From Atopobium sp. UBA6362 (GTDB lineage: Bacteria; Actinomycetota; Coriobacteriia; Coriobacteriales; Atopobiaceae): 6,156 nt of DNA. The stretch covers positions 1-6,156 of the forward strand of contig DJRK01000035.1 of assembly GCA_002440065.1 (NCBI GenBank). Direction: 5' to 3'. Positions 1 through 4,653 of the stretch are shown one piece after another. The notes beneath the pieces were generated by a model, which was given only the letters and a program-made list of their open reading frames with translations, was not told where the DNA came from and did not search any database. The stretch's first letter is position 1. Each line of letters begins with the position of its first letter. Both the position numbers and the translations under genes were made by a program.

Positions 1-228
1 GCGGTAGAAGCTGATGTCGAGCGTGCCCACCGGCGGGCGGATGCCCTCGATCTTCTCGATCTCGTCGGCGAGCATGGGGGCGAGCACCGCTCCCCTGCTC
101 ACGATGCCCACAAGGGCGATGCCCTCGGCGCCTTCGTTGCGCTCGATGACCTCATGGGCGATGCGGGTGAGGGCCCTGCCCATCGCCTGCTCGTCCATGA
201 TCTGGGCCTTAAGCCTGGCCTCTTCCAT
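1..228 (-). CDS. pyrR: PyrR, pyrimidine operon attenuation regulator / uracil phosphoribosyltransferase (N-terminal part)
   Basis: PyrR binds pyr leader RNA when UMP is high and causes early termination; many members also convert uracil and PRPP to UMP. The 76 visible codons read as a typical PyrR N-terminus: 'IMDEQAMGRALTRIAHEVIERN' split around residues 10-31, then 'LVGIVSRGAVLA' at 39-50 and 'VGTLDISFYR' at 67-76, where the family has VGxLDIxLYR. The gene runs off the window at base 1, so the PRPP-binding loop near residue 100 is not seen. ATG at 228 has a GAAGGGAG ribosome binding site just upstream; a second in-frame ATG at 198 lacks an equally good one. It lies directly behind its own PyrR-binding leader and terminator, which strongly supports the call. 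It is probably the first gene of a pyr operon, with the later genes outside the window. Confidence 0.93.
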   Translation of the reverse strand, partial: MEEARLKAQIMDEQAMGRALTRIAHEVIERNEGAEGIALVGIVSRGAVLAPMLADEIEKIEGIRPPVGTLDISFYR

Positions 229-245
229 GGGACTCCCTTCTTCAT

Positions 246-283
246 AAAAAAGATGCCCTGACCGAAAGCCGGCACAGGGCATC
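246..283 (-). terminator. Intrinsic terminator of the pyr leader (attenuator)
   Basis: On the minus strand a perfect 9-bp stem, GATGCCCTG (283-275) with CAGGGCATC (260-252), is followed at once by six T residues (251-246). It lies between the PyrR-binding hairpin and the pyrR ribosome binding site, so it is read as the regulated attenuator terminator, not as the end of an operon. The alternative antiterminator pairing was not resolved by eye. Confidence 0.88.
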
Positions 284-321
284 CAACTAGGCTATGGGTT
301 CGGCCGCGAAGGCCACTCTCA

Positions 322-352
322 CCTTGCTGGTCTCTCGTACCGCGCTTAAAGG
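322..352 (-). promoter_or_regulatory. PyrR-binding RNA hairpin (pyr anti-antiterminator)
   Basis: The minus-strand RNA begins CCUUUAAGC, goes through GGUACGAGAGACC and closes with AGCAAGG. This matches the known Bacillus pyr PyrR site in layout: CCUUUAA, then a GAGAG purine-rich loop, then a closing AAGG. The outer CCUU/AAGG pairs and the inner GGU/ACC pairs enclose the conserved loop. It starts a few bases after the predicted transcription start and sits upstream of the terminator. UMP-bound PyrR should stabilise it, free the terminator to fold and switch pyrR and the downstream genes off. Confidence 0.82.
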
Positions 353-361
353 TTCTATGAC

Positions 362-390
362 ACTCTAAACCCGGCGGCACCCCAGGGCAA
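362..390 (-). promoter_or_regulatory. Candidate promoter of the pyr operon
   Basis: The minus strand has TTGCCC (390-385) as a -35 and TAGAGT (367-362) as a -10, with a 17-bp spacer. Each hexamer matches the sigma-70 consensus at 4 of 6 positions. Transcription would start near 355, immediately ahead of the PyrR-binding hairpin, as expected for an attenuator leader. The call rests on spacing and context. Confidence 0.5.
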
Positions 391-409
391 GGACAAATCG
401 GTGGAAGAA

Positions 410-506
410 TTTGGGGGCAGGTCCGAAAAGCTTCCAAATGGAAGGATTTCGAACCTGTCCCCAAAAGTGTTCAAATGAGCAAATAACGAACCTGTCCCCA
501 AAAGTG
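410..506. repeat. REP/REPIN-like palindromic repeat with an extra direct copy
   Basis: Bases 410-435 and 440-465 form an inverted repeat with a 4-base loop (436-439). By hand alignment, 22 of 26 positions match. The right arm continues into a 20-bp unit (450-469, core GAACCTGTCCCC followed by AAAAGTG) that recurs exactly at 487-506, one 37-bp period away, ending one base before the ATPase stop codon. From memory, GGGGACAGGTTC-type motifs are widespread short palindromic elements, often linked to REP-associated Y1 transposases (RAYTs); no transposase is in the window. The hairpin may also stabilise the 3' end of the exporter mRNA or slow transcription there, because no classical terminator is seen after the ATPase gene. 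Confidence 0.7.
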
Positions 507-507
507 A

Positions 508-1278
508 TCAGTTGAACTGGTTCTCGTAGGCGGCGAGGACCTCCTCGGAGGGGCCGTCCATGCGCTGCTGGCCCTTCTCGATCCAAACGCAGCGCTGGCA
601 GATGCGCGCGACCTGGTCCATGGAGTGGCTCACGAAGAGGACCGTGACCTTGCCGGAGTCGATGAACGACTGGATGCGCTTCTCGCACTTCTCCTGGAAG
701 AAGACGTCGCCGACCGAGAGCGTCTCGTCGACGATGAGCAGGTCGGGCTCGGTGACGGTCGCGATGGCGAAGGCGATGCGGGCAACCATACCGGAGGAGT
801 AGTTCTTCAGCGGCATCTCCATGAAGTCCTTGAGCTCCGCGAAATCGATGATGTCCTGCAGGTGCTCGTCGATGAACGCGCGCGAATAACCGAGAAGGGC
901 GCCGTTCAGGTAGATGTTCTCGAGGGCCGTAAGCTCGGGGTCGAACCCTGCGCCGAGCTCGATGAGCGGCGCGATGTTGCCGTGGACCTTGATCTCGCCC
1001 TCGGAGGGCTCGAGGACGCCGGCTATGCACTTGAGCATCGTGGACTTGCCCGAGCCGTTCGTGCCCACAAGACCCACGACCTCTCCCCTCTTCACCTTGA
1101 AGGAGATGTGGTTGAGGGCGCGGAACTCCTTGAAGAACAGCTCGTGCCTCATGGCCTTGATGAAGTATTCCTTGAGGTTGTTCAGGACCTCGGAGGCCAT
1201 GTTGAAGATCATCGAGACGTCGTCGACCTCGATGGCGTACTCATCGTCGGGAGACGCGGGCAGCGAGACGTATGCCAT
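508..1278 (-). CDS. ABC transporter ATP-binding protein, polysaccharide/teichoic acid exporter (TagH/Wzt family)
   Basis: This is the cytoplasmic ATPase that powers export of a surface polymer (teichoic acid, O-antigen-like or other cell-wall glycan) through the permease encoded just upstream. Its 256 residues include Walker A 'GTNGSGKST' at 72-80, an 'ELGAGF' segment at 107-112 typical of this subfamily, the signature 'NYSSGM' at 159-164, Walker B 'LLIVDE' at 180-185, the D-loop 'SVGD' at 188-191 and the H-loop histidine at 218. The protein ends soon after the nucleotide-binding domain, so it lacks the C-terminal carbohydrate-binding domain of long Wzt proteins. The ATG follows the permease stop by 18 bp and has a GGAAAGGGAA ribosome binding site. 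The exact polymer cannot be deduced because no glycosyltransferases are in view. Confidence 0.95.
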   Translation of the reverse strand: MAYVSLPASPDDEYAIEVDDVSMIFNMASEVLNNLKEYFIKAMRHELFFKEFRALNHISFKVKRGEVVGLVGTNGSGKSTMLKCIAGVLEPSEGEIKVHGNIAPLIELGAGFDPELTALENIYLNGALLGYSRAFIDEHLQDIIDFAELKDFMEMPLKNYSSGMVARIAFAIATVTEPDLLIVDETLSVGDVFFQEKCEKRIQSFIDSGKVTVLFVSHSMDQVARICQRCVWIEKGQQRMDGPSEEVLAAYENQFN

Positions 1279-1296
1279 GGTTGCGGTTCCCTTTCC

Positions 1297-2130
1297 TTAG
1301 ATGTAGAGGATGAACTTGTGCTCGGTCTTCTTGAAGACGGCGAGGCCGGCGATCAGGGCAACGACGGCCCAGACCACGGCGAGAAGGAGGCACATCCTCG
1401 AGGGGTTCATCTGGTAGACGATGGCGCTGCGCATGATCTCGAGGTAGTTGAACATGGGGTTCAACTTGACCACCGCGATGACGATGCCCGGGGTCGCCGG
1501 GTTGTCGGTTAGGAGCTTGAGGCTCCAGAAGATCGGGGTGAGGTAGGTCCAGGCGGTAAGAAGGACGCTCCAGAGGTGGATCATGTCGCGGAAGAAGACC
1601 GCGAGGGCGCCGATGAGCATGCCGATGCCGATGCAGAAGATCATGAGCAGGAAGAGGCCCACGAACATCCAGAGCATGTGCCAGGTAGGCGCGACCCGGA
1701 AGAACAGCATGACGATCGCGACGGCGATGAGCGAGAACGCGAAGTTCACCACGGCCGAGAAGACCTTCTGAACCGGGAAGACCCAGCGATCGACCTTGAC
1801 CTTCTTCAGAAGCGGCGCCGCGCCGATGATGGAGCCGAGGCCGCCGTTCGTCGCGTCGCTCATGAGTTGGAACGTGATGTTGCCCACAATAAGGTAGAGC
1901 GGGTAGTTCTGGATATCGCCCGACTTGAGGAAGTAGGAGAAGACGAAGCTCATGATGATCATCATGAGCAGCGGGTTCAGGACGCTCCAGATGACGCCGA
2001 GGACGCTGCGGCGGTAGCGAAGCTTGAAGTCCTTGGAAACGAGCTGCTGGAGGATGAAGAGGTCCTTGGAATAACGGCCCTTGACGTGTGCGCGCGCGAG
2101 CCCGGCGCCCTTATTGGGTGTGTCGCTCAA
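1297..2130 (-). CDS. ABC-2 type permease, polysaccharide/teichoic acid exporter (TagG/Wzm family)
   Basis: This is the membrane channel subunit that pairs with the following ATPase to move a lipid-linked surface polysaccharide across the cytoplasmic membrane. The protein has 277 residues, normal for the family. An amphipathic N-terminal stretch, 'KDFKLRYRRSVLGVIWSVLN' (33-52), is the hallmark of Wzm/TagG. Hydrophobic segments follow at about 45-67, 75-92, 127-145, 153-178, 186-203 and 248-266. The 'AVFFRDMIHLW' (177-187) and 'LNPMFNYLEIMR' (223-234) motifs are also characteristic. It starts with TTG at 2130; no in-frame ATG or GTG lies nearby, and the GGGGGC upstream is a weak ribosome binding site, so initiation may be inefficient. 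It is the first gene of a two-gene host operon. Confidence 0.94.
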   Translation of the reverse strand: MSDTPNKGAGLARAHVKGRYSKDLFILQQLVSKDFKLRYRRSVLGVIWSVLNPLLMMIIMSFVFSYFLKSGDIQNYPLYLIVGNITFQLMSDATNGGLGSIIGAAPLLKKVKVDRWVFPVQKVFSAVVNFAFSLIAVAIVMLFFRVAPTWHMLWMFVGLFLLMIFCIGIGMLIGALAVFFRDMIHLWSVLLTAWTYLTPIFWSLKLLTDNPATPGIVIAVVKLNPMFNYLEIMRSAIVYQMNPSRMCLLLAVVWAVVALIAGLAVFKKTEHKFILYI

Positions 2131-2234
2131 GATTGCCCCCGAAGGATTGGCGGATAGATGACGGAAACGTACCTGTGAATCGTAACACAGGGGTCAACGC
2201 GTCATACGAACCCCAGATAGACATGCTCAAAGCT
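2131..2234 (-). promoter_or_regulatory. Exporter operon upstream region with weak promoter and a small inverted repeat
   Basis: The host intergenic segment between the tRNA terminator and the permease has one possible sigma-70 promoter on the minus strand: TTGAGC (2230-2225) and TATGAC (2206-2201) with an 18-bp spacer, each 4 of 6. Just downstream is an inverted repeat, CCTGTG (2172-2177) and CACAGG (2186-2191) with 8 bases between, which would lie at the start of the mRNA. It could be an operator or a short RNA hairpin. Both calls are tentative. Confidence 0.3.
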
Positions 2235-2262
2235 AATAAAAAACCCGACCAATGGGCCGGGT
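2235..2262 (-). terminator. Intrinsic terminator downstream of tRNA-Asn
   Basis: On the minus strand an 8-bp stem, ACCCGGCC (2262-2255) with GGTCGGGT (2250-2243), has one G-U pair and the loop CATT. It is followed by a T-rich tail (2242-2235). It begins about 10 bases after the CCA end of the tRNA fragment, so it is most likely the original terminator of the host tRNA-Asn gene, left on the host side of the integration. Confidence 0.85.
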
Positions 2263-2271
2263 GATAAATTC

Positions 2272-2320
2272 TGGCTCCCCGGGCAGGATTCGAACCTGCG
2301 ACACGCTGATTAACAGTCAG
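2272..2320 (-). tRNA. tRNA-Asn(GUU) 3' fragment (partial; prophage attachment remnant)
   Basis: The minus strand reads CTGA, then the anticodon loop CTGTTAA with anticodon GUU, then TCAGC, the variable loop GTGTC, a perfect T arm (GCAGG, TTCGAAT, CCTGC), CCGGGGA, discriminator G and an encoded CCA. This is the 3' part of tRNA-Asn from about position 28. The base 5' of CTGA is A, which cannot pair with C43, and neither a D arm nor the expected TCCCCGG acceptor strand lies upstream. The piece is therefore not a working tRNA. It is the expected remnant when a phage recombines into the 3' half of a tRNA gene; the complete tRNA should be at the other end of the prophage. Confidence 0.85.
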
Positions 2321-2460
2321 TATCTTATATTCGTATAGGCTATTTTACCTGCGATTTTGCTGTTAGCCAAAATCATGTTAAGACACACTTGACGCTACTT
2401 GATGATACAGTATTTGGTGTGAATTGGGATGAAAGATTAAATCAACCTTGGATTGAGCAA
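2321..2460. other. AT-rich attachment flank, no gene recognised
   Basis: This 140-bp stretch is 49/140 G+C by hand count (35%), far below the GC-rich genes on both sides. It contains an inverted repeat GATTTTG (2353-2359) and CAAAATC (2368-2374), and two ACTTGA copies 10 bp apart (2387-2392, 2397-2402). Short, helically phased repeats beside an attachment core are typical of integrase arm or excisionase sites, but no integrase is visible to confirm that. A short plus-strand frame reads as plausible protein here but has no supporting start or partner, so no CDS is called. Confidence 0.5.
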
Positions 2461-3126
2461 TCAATAAGAGCTCCCCTGCGTACGCACCGCACCCTCCTCA
2501 GGGTAGCGGAAAACGACGGAAAAACCGTAGCGCCGGAGCTCCGCTGCCACGGCGCGGGCGTTGGCGTTGGCGACGCCGTACCAGCCCTCGTCGCGGCCCA
2601 GGCGGTCGTACTGCTCCTGGGAGCGGAAGTAGGTGAGCACGACCTGCTCGGGCTGCCTCCCGGCCTCCTCCCCCGTCGAGATGACCGTCTCACGCGCGTG
2701 GTCGACCATCCGTCGCTGCGTCTCGGCGTAGGCGTCGAGCACTTCCCAAGCGTCCTCGGGCGGCTCGTAGCCGTCCATGCCCGGCTGCTCCCACCTCTTG
2801 ACGCTCCGCGGGTTGACGCCCAGGTCGTCGGCGAGGTTGGCCTGCGTGAGGCCGACCGTCTCGCGCAGCGCCGCGAAGTCGGCTTTGGTGCGCGCCTCCG
2901 GCTCCTCGTCCTCGACGCGCTCGACGTAGGGGAGGTGCGTCTCAATGGCGTCGGCGTAGGCCCCCCGCAGGTCGTCGGCGAGCTCGCCGCTCGTCCCGTA
3001 CCACCTCGGCTCGTAGGCCTGGCCCCCGTCGCTGTAGCTGACCTGGTAGGTGCCCTCGCCCTCCCAGGCGTCCGCGACGTCCTCGCGCACCATGTCCTCG
3101 ATCTCGTCGCTCTCGTAGTAGCCCAA
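2461..3126 (-). CDS. XRE-like helix-turn-helix protein, phage accessory operon (putative autorepressor)
   Basis: The 221-aa protein has an acidic N-terminal part (1-80), then a clear helix-turn-helix of the XRE/Cro type at about 84-114, with core 'LTQANLADDLGVNPRSVKRW' (93-112). The C-terminal part, about 138-221, is of unknown function and ends 'EEGAVRTQGSSY'. The HTH predicts DNA binding. It is the second gene of an operon whose promoter spacer is a perfect palindrome, so autorepression is the natural inference. The start is TTG at 3126, chosen because AGAGGA lies six bases upstream on the minus strand; an overlapping TTG at 3131 opens a wrong frame. It is the last gene before the attachment site. 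Position after a small orphan gene fits an Aca (anti-CRISPR-associated) or antitoxin-like role, but it is longer than typical Aca proteins and I recognise no specific family. Confidence 0.8.
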   Translation of the reverse strand: MGYYESDEIEDMVREDVADAWEGEGTYQVSYSDGGQAYEPRWYGTSGELADDLRGAYADAIETHLPYVERVEDEEPEARTKADFAALRETVGLTQANLADDLGVNPRSVKRWEQPGMDGYEPPEDAWEVLDAYAETQRRMVDHARETVISTGEEAGRQPEQVVLTYFRSQEQYDRLGRDEGWYGVANANARAVAAELRRYGFSVVFRYPEEGAVRTQGSSY

Positions 3127-3146
3127 GTCAATTCCTCTCGTCTGTG

Positions 3147-3167
3147 GCCGGGGCGCGAGGCCCCGGC
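3147..3167 (-). promoter_or_regulatory. Intergenic GC-rich hairpin between the two accessory genes
   Basis: GCCGGGGC (3147-3154) pairs with GCCCCGGC (3160-3167) around a 5-base loop. It lies in the 57-bp gap between the orphan gene and the HTH gene. It has no T tract, so it is not a normal terminator. It could protect the upstream message or lower the downstream gene's share of transcripts. Confidence 0.55.
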
Positions 3168-3183
3168 AAATCGTCGCTAGTCG

Positions 3184-3459
3184 CTACAGCGCCACGTGGT
3201 GGACGCGGACGGTGTAGGTGTGCTTGATCGCCGAGTCCGCCTCGGCGCGGAAGAAGCGGGCGACGTGCTCCTCGGCCTCCCGCTCGGTGGCGAAGACGTT
3301 TACGTCGGTGGCGTCCGTGACCTCGAAGGTCTCGGAGTCCTGGAAGATGCGGAGCTTAGTGACTATATAGCACTCGCCGGTCTCGGTCATGCACGGGACG
3401 TTGCGCTTGGCGTTGTACTCGACGATCTCGGCGTCGCCGATGGTCTTGATGTTTGTCAT
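3184..3459 (-). CDS. Small acidic orphan protein, phage accessory operon
   Basis: I do not recognise this 91-aa protein. It is acidic (16 Asp+Glu against 10 Lys+Arg by count), has no signal peptide or membrane segment, and alternates short hydrophobic and polar stretches as in a small alpha/beta cytoplasmic protein ('YIVTKLRIF' at 31-39, 'TDVNVFATEREAEEHVARFF' at 51-70). The segment 51-70 suggests a strand followed by a helix. ATG at 3459 has a strong AGAGGGAGA ribosome binding site. It is the first gene behind a near-consensus, palindrome-controlled promoter and is followed by the HTH gene. It lies between the lysis cassette terminator and the attachment site, where phages often carry moron genes, including anti-CRISPR, superinfection-exclusion or toxin genes. 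Which of these applies cannot be told from sequence alone. Confidence 0.82.
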   Translation of the reverse strand: MTNIKTIGDAEIVEYNAKRNVPCMTETGECYIVTKLRIFQDSETFEVTDATDVNVFATEREAEEHVARFFRAEADSAIKHTYTVRVHHVAL

Positions 3460-3516
3460 GGCGATCTCCCTCTCATGGAGTCCAGGGTGCCCTCTTGGCT
3501 CCCCTTGTCGACTTAT

Positions 3517-3545
3517 ACTATAGTCCCCTTTGGGGACTAAGGCAA
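3517..3545 (-). promoter_or_regulatory. Promoter of the accessory operon with an operator palindrome in its spacer
   Basis: The minus strand has TTGCCT (3545-3540) and TATAGT (3522-3517), separated by exactly 17 bp (3539-3523). That spacer, plus the first two bases of the -10, is the perfect palindrome TAGTCCCC-TTT-GGGGACTA (3521-3539). Transcription would start near 3510, giving a leader of about 50 bases before the ATG at 3459. A repressor dimer on the palindrome would block RNA polymerase directly. The HTH protein encoded second in the operon is the obvious candidate repressor. Confidence 0.8.
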
Positions 3546-3607
3546 GCAGTTTTCTAAAAGAAAAATCCCCTCCCCGCCGAAGCAGGGAGGGGATACGGTT
3601 GCTTGCC
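3541..3607. repeat. Outer 8-bp inverted repeat enclosing the late-operon terminator
   Basis: GGCAAGCA (3541-3548) and TGCTTGCC (3600-3607) are perfect inverted copies on either side of the terminator. They could pair as an outer stem in RNA. The left arm overlaps the -35 element of the accessory-operon promoter, so read-through RNA and promoter function share these bases. Confidence 0.55.
3555..3594 (-). terminator. Strong intrinsic terminator ending the phage late (lysis) operon
   Basis: On the minus strand a perfect 10-bp stem, ATCCCCTCCC (3594-3585) with GGGAGGGGAT (3574-3565), has two further inner GC pairs. It is followed by TTTTTCTTTT (3564-3555). It begins 18 bases after the endolysin stop codon. 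It separates the late operon from the accessory operon, whose -35 begins ten bases further on, so the accessory genes need their own promoter. Confidence 0.93.
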
Positions 3608-3612
3608 GTGCC

Positions 3613-4404
3613 TTATGCGAGGAGCCCCGCCCACGTCTTGGGGCCAACGACGCCGTCCGCGTCCAGGCCGTGCCTGGACTGGAAGAGCGTCACGCACTCC
3701 TTGGTGGCAGGCCCGAAGACCCCGTCCACCGCGATGTCGCAGCCGTACATCTCGACGAGCACCGATTGCAGGACCTTGACGGCCTTTCCGGTGCTGCCCT
3801 TGTACACGGTGGTCATGGTAGCCACGTCGAACCCTCCGTTAGCGTCGGCGTTTACATTAGCGTTTACATTAGCGTTCACATTAGAAGCGCCGCCCGGCTC
3901 CGGGCCGCGGTAGCGCAGCACGCAGTCCCAGTCGTCGTCGTAGAGGGCCCGCACGACGGACTCGTAGCCGTCCTGGTCGCCGCCCAGCCCGTCCACGCTG
4001 TGCCGCTCCGAGCGCAGGAACTCGCCGAGCTTGCCGTTCCCGAGCGCCATGGCCACGTGCCTTCCCTCGTTGAGGAGCAGGTCGCCGCGCCTGGGGTTCT
4101 TCCACGTGGAGGCGGGAAGGGCCTCGAAGTTTCCTGTGGAGCACATCTTCGAGCGCATGTCTCCCGTGTAGTAGGCCCCGCCGCAGTCCACGCCGAGCGC
4201 GGCGTAGCACTCGATCGCGGCGCTCGAGCAGTCGCGGTCGCCCGCGGCGATGCCGACGCGGGTGCCGTCGGAGAGCTCCACCGTCTCCGACGCCGAGCCT
4301 CCGGTGCCGACTCCTTGGCGTCTCGGCTGGGAATAGCCGTGCGCGGAGTGGGAGCAGAGGTGCTCCATCACCTGGGCGGCGGCCTCCTCATAGGTCAGTT
4401 CCAT
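3613..4404 (-). CDS. Phage endolysin: NlpC/P60-like amidase (Amidase_5 type) plus PG_binding_1 domain
   Basis: This enzyme cleaves host peptidoglycan at the end of the lytic cycle, reaching the wall through the holin encoded upstream. The 263 residues divide into a catalytic domain at about 1-168 and a C-terminal peptidoglycan-binding domain at about 197-262. The nucleophile is most likely Cys59 in 'GDRDCSSAAIECYAALG' (55-71), and the catalytic His is most likely His116 in 'GRHVAMALG' (114-122), preceded by 'RRGDLLL' (105-111). This order is that of NlpC/P60-like phage amidases. The binding domain shows 'GSTGKAVKVLQ', 'DGVFGPATKECVTLFQ' and 'DGVVGPKTWAGLL', the usual PG_binding_1 repeats. The linker (175-186) is three NVNA units. 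No signal peptide is present, consistent with holin-dependent release. ATG at 4404 immediately follows the preceding TAG and has AAGGTGAG upstream. Confidence 0.93.
   Translation of the reverse strand: MELTYEEAAAQVMEHLCSHSAHGYSQPRRQGVGTGGSASETVELSDGTRVGIAAGDRDCSSAAIECYAALGVDCGGAYYTGDMRSKMCSTGNFEALPASTWKNPRRGDLLLNEGRHVAMALGNGKLGEFLRSERHSVDGLGGDQDGYESVVRALYDDDWDCVLRYRGPEPGGASNVNANVNANVNADANGGFDVATMTTVYKGSTGKAVKVLQSVLVEMYGCDIAVDGVFGPATKECVTLFQSRHGLDADGVVGPKTWAGLLA
3848..3883. repeat. Three 12-bp tandem units encoding the endolysin NVNA linker
   Basis: The unit GCGTTTACATTA occurs at 3848-3859 and 3860-3871, and with one changed base (C at 3877) at 3872-3883. On the coding strand each unit gives Asn-Val-Asn-Ala. 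The block is much AT-richer than the surrounding gene, and as a 12-bp in-frame repeat it can gain or lose whole tetrapeptides by slippage without a frameshift. Confidence 0.9.
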
Positions 4405-4653
4405 CTAGTCGCTCACCTTCCTTATCCATTCCTTGCGCCCGTCGGCGTACTCGCGGTAGGAGTCGCCGGTGTCCTCGCAGATGACCGTCACGTACTCCTC
4501 GCGGTCGTATACCGTAGGCTTCTCGGCCTCGGCCGCATTGCCTCGCGGCTCCTGCTCGGCGCACGCCGCCCAGAAGGCGATGAGGCATATGAGCAGCAGC
4601 CCGGCAAGGAGGTCGGCGAGGAGCCACAGCGACCCCGTGGACGGGGGCCTCAC
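4405..4653 (-). CDS. Small membrane or lipoprotein-like protein in the phage lysis cassette
   Basis: The 82-aa protein has one N-terminal hydrophobic segment (about 9-30, 'LWLLADLLAGLLLICLIAFW') ending at 'AAC' with Cys31. A polar domain rich in charged residues follows (32-82). The hydrophobic stretch could be a membrane anchor or a lipoprotein signal peptide, but the residue at -3 of Cys31 is Trp, a poor lipobox. The GTG at 4653 overlaps the holin stop in a GTGA arrangement, which implies translational coupling and supports the start. The next gene, the endolysin, begins directly after its stop. Position between holin and endolysin suggests a lysis accessory or antiholin-like role; spanins are not expected in a Gram-positive host. 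I recognise no specific family. Confidence 0.75.
   Translation of the reverse strand: MRPPSTGSLWLLADLLAGLLLICLIAFWAACAEQEPRGNAAEAEKPTVYDREEYVTVICEDTGDSYREYADGRKEWIRKVSD

Noticed and set aside
450..506. CRISPR array from the repeated 20-bp units
   Set aside because: Only two direct copies with a 17-bp gap, plus an inverted copy; the inverted arm and short spacing fit a REP element, not CRISPR.
365..1030. Minus-strand Arg-rich frame overlapping the ATPase
   Set aside because: It is the out-of-frame shadow of the ATPase, with Arg/His/Pro-rich composition and no motif.
625..1512. Long plus-strand reading frame opposite the ABC exporter genes
   Set aside because: It lies antisense to two well-supported minus-strand genes, has a repetitive Asp/Glu/Val/Gly-rich composition typical of GC-rich shadow frames and shows no domain.
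2272..2345. A complete tRNA-Asn gene
   Set aside because: No D arm, no 5' acceptor strand and a broken 27/43 pair; only the 3' fragment is present.
2389..3180. Plus-strand 263-codon frame over the HTH gene
   Set aside because: Most of it is antisense to the HTH gene and low-complexity. Only the first 25 or so codons look protein-like; that part is noted in the attachment-flank finding.
4405..4653. Rz1-like outer-membrane spanin lipoprotein
   Set aside because: The lipobox is poor (Trp at -3) and the other genes point to a Gram-positive host without an outer membrane.
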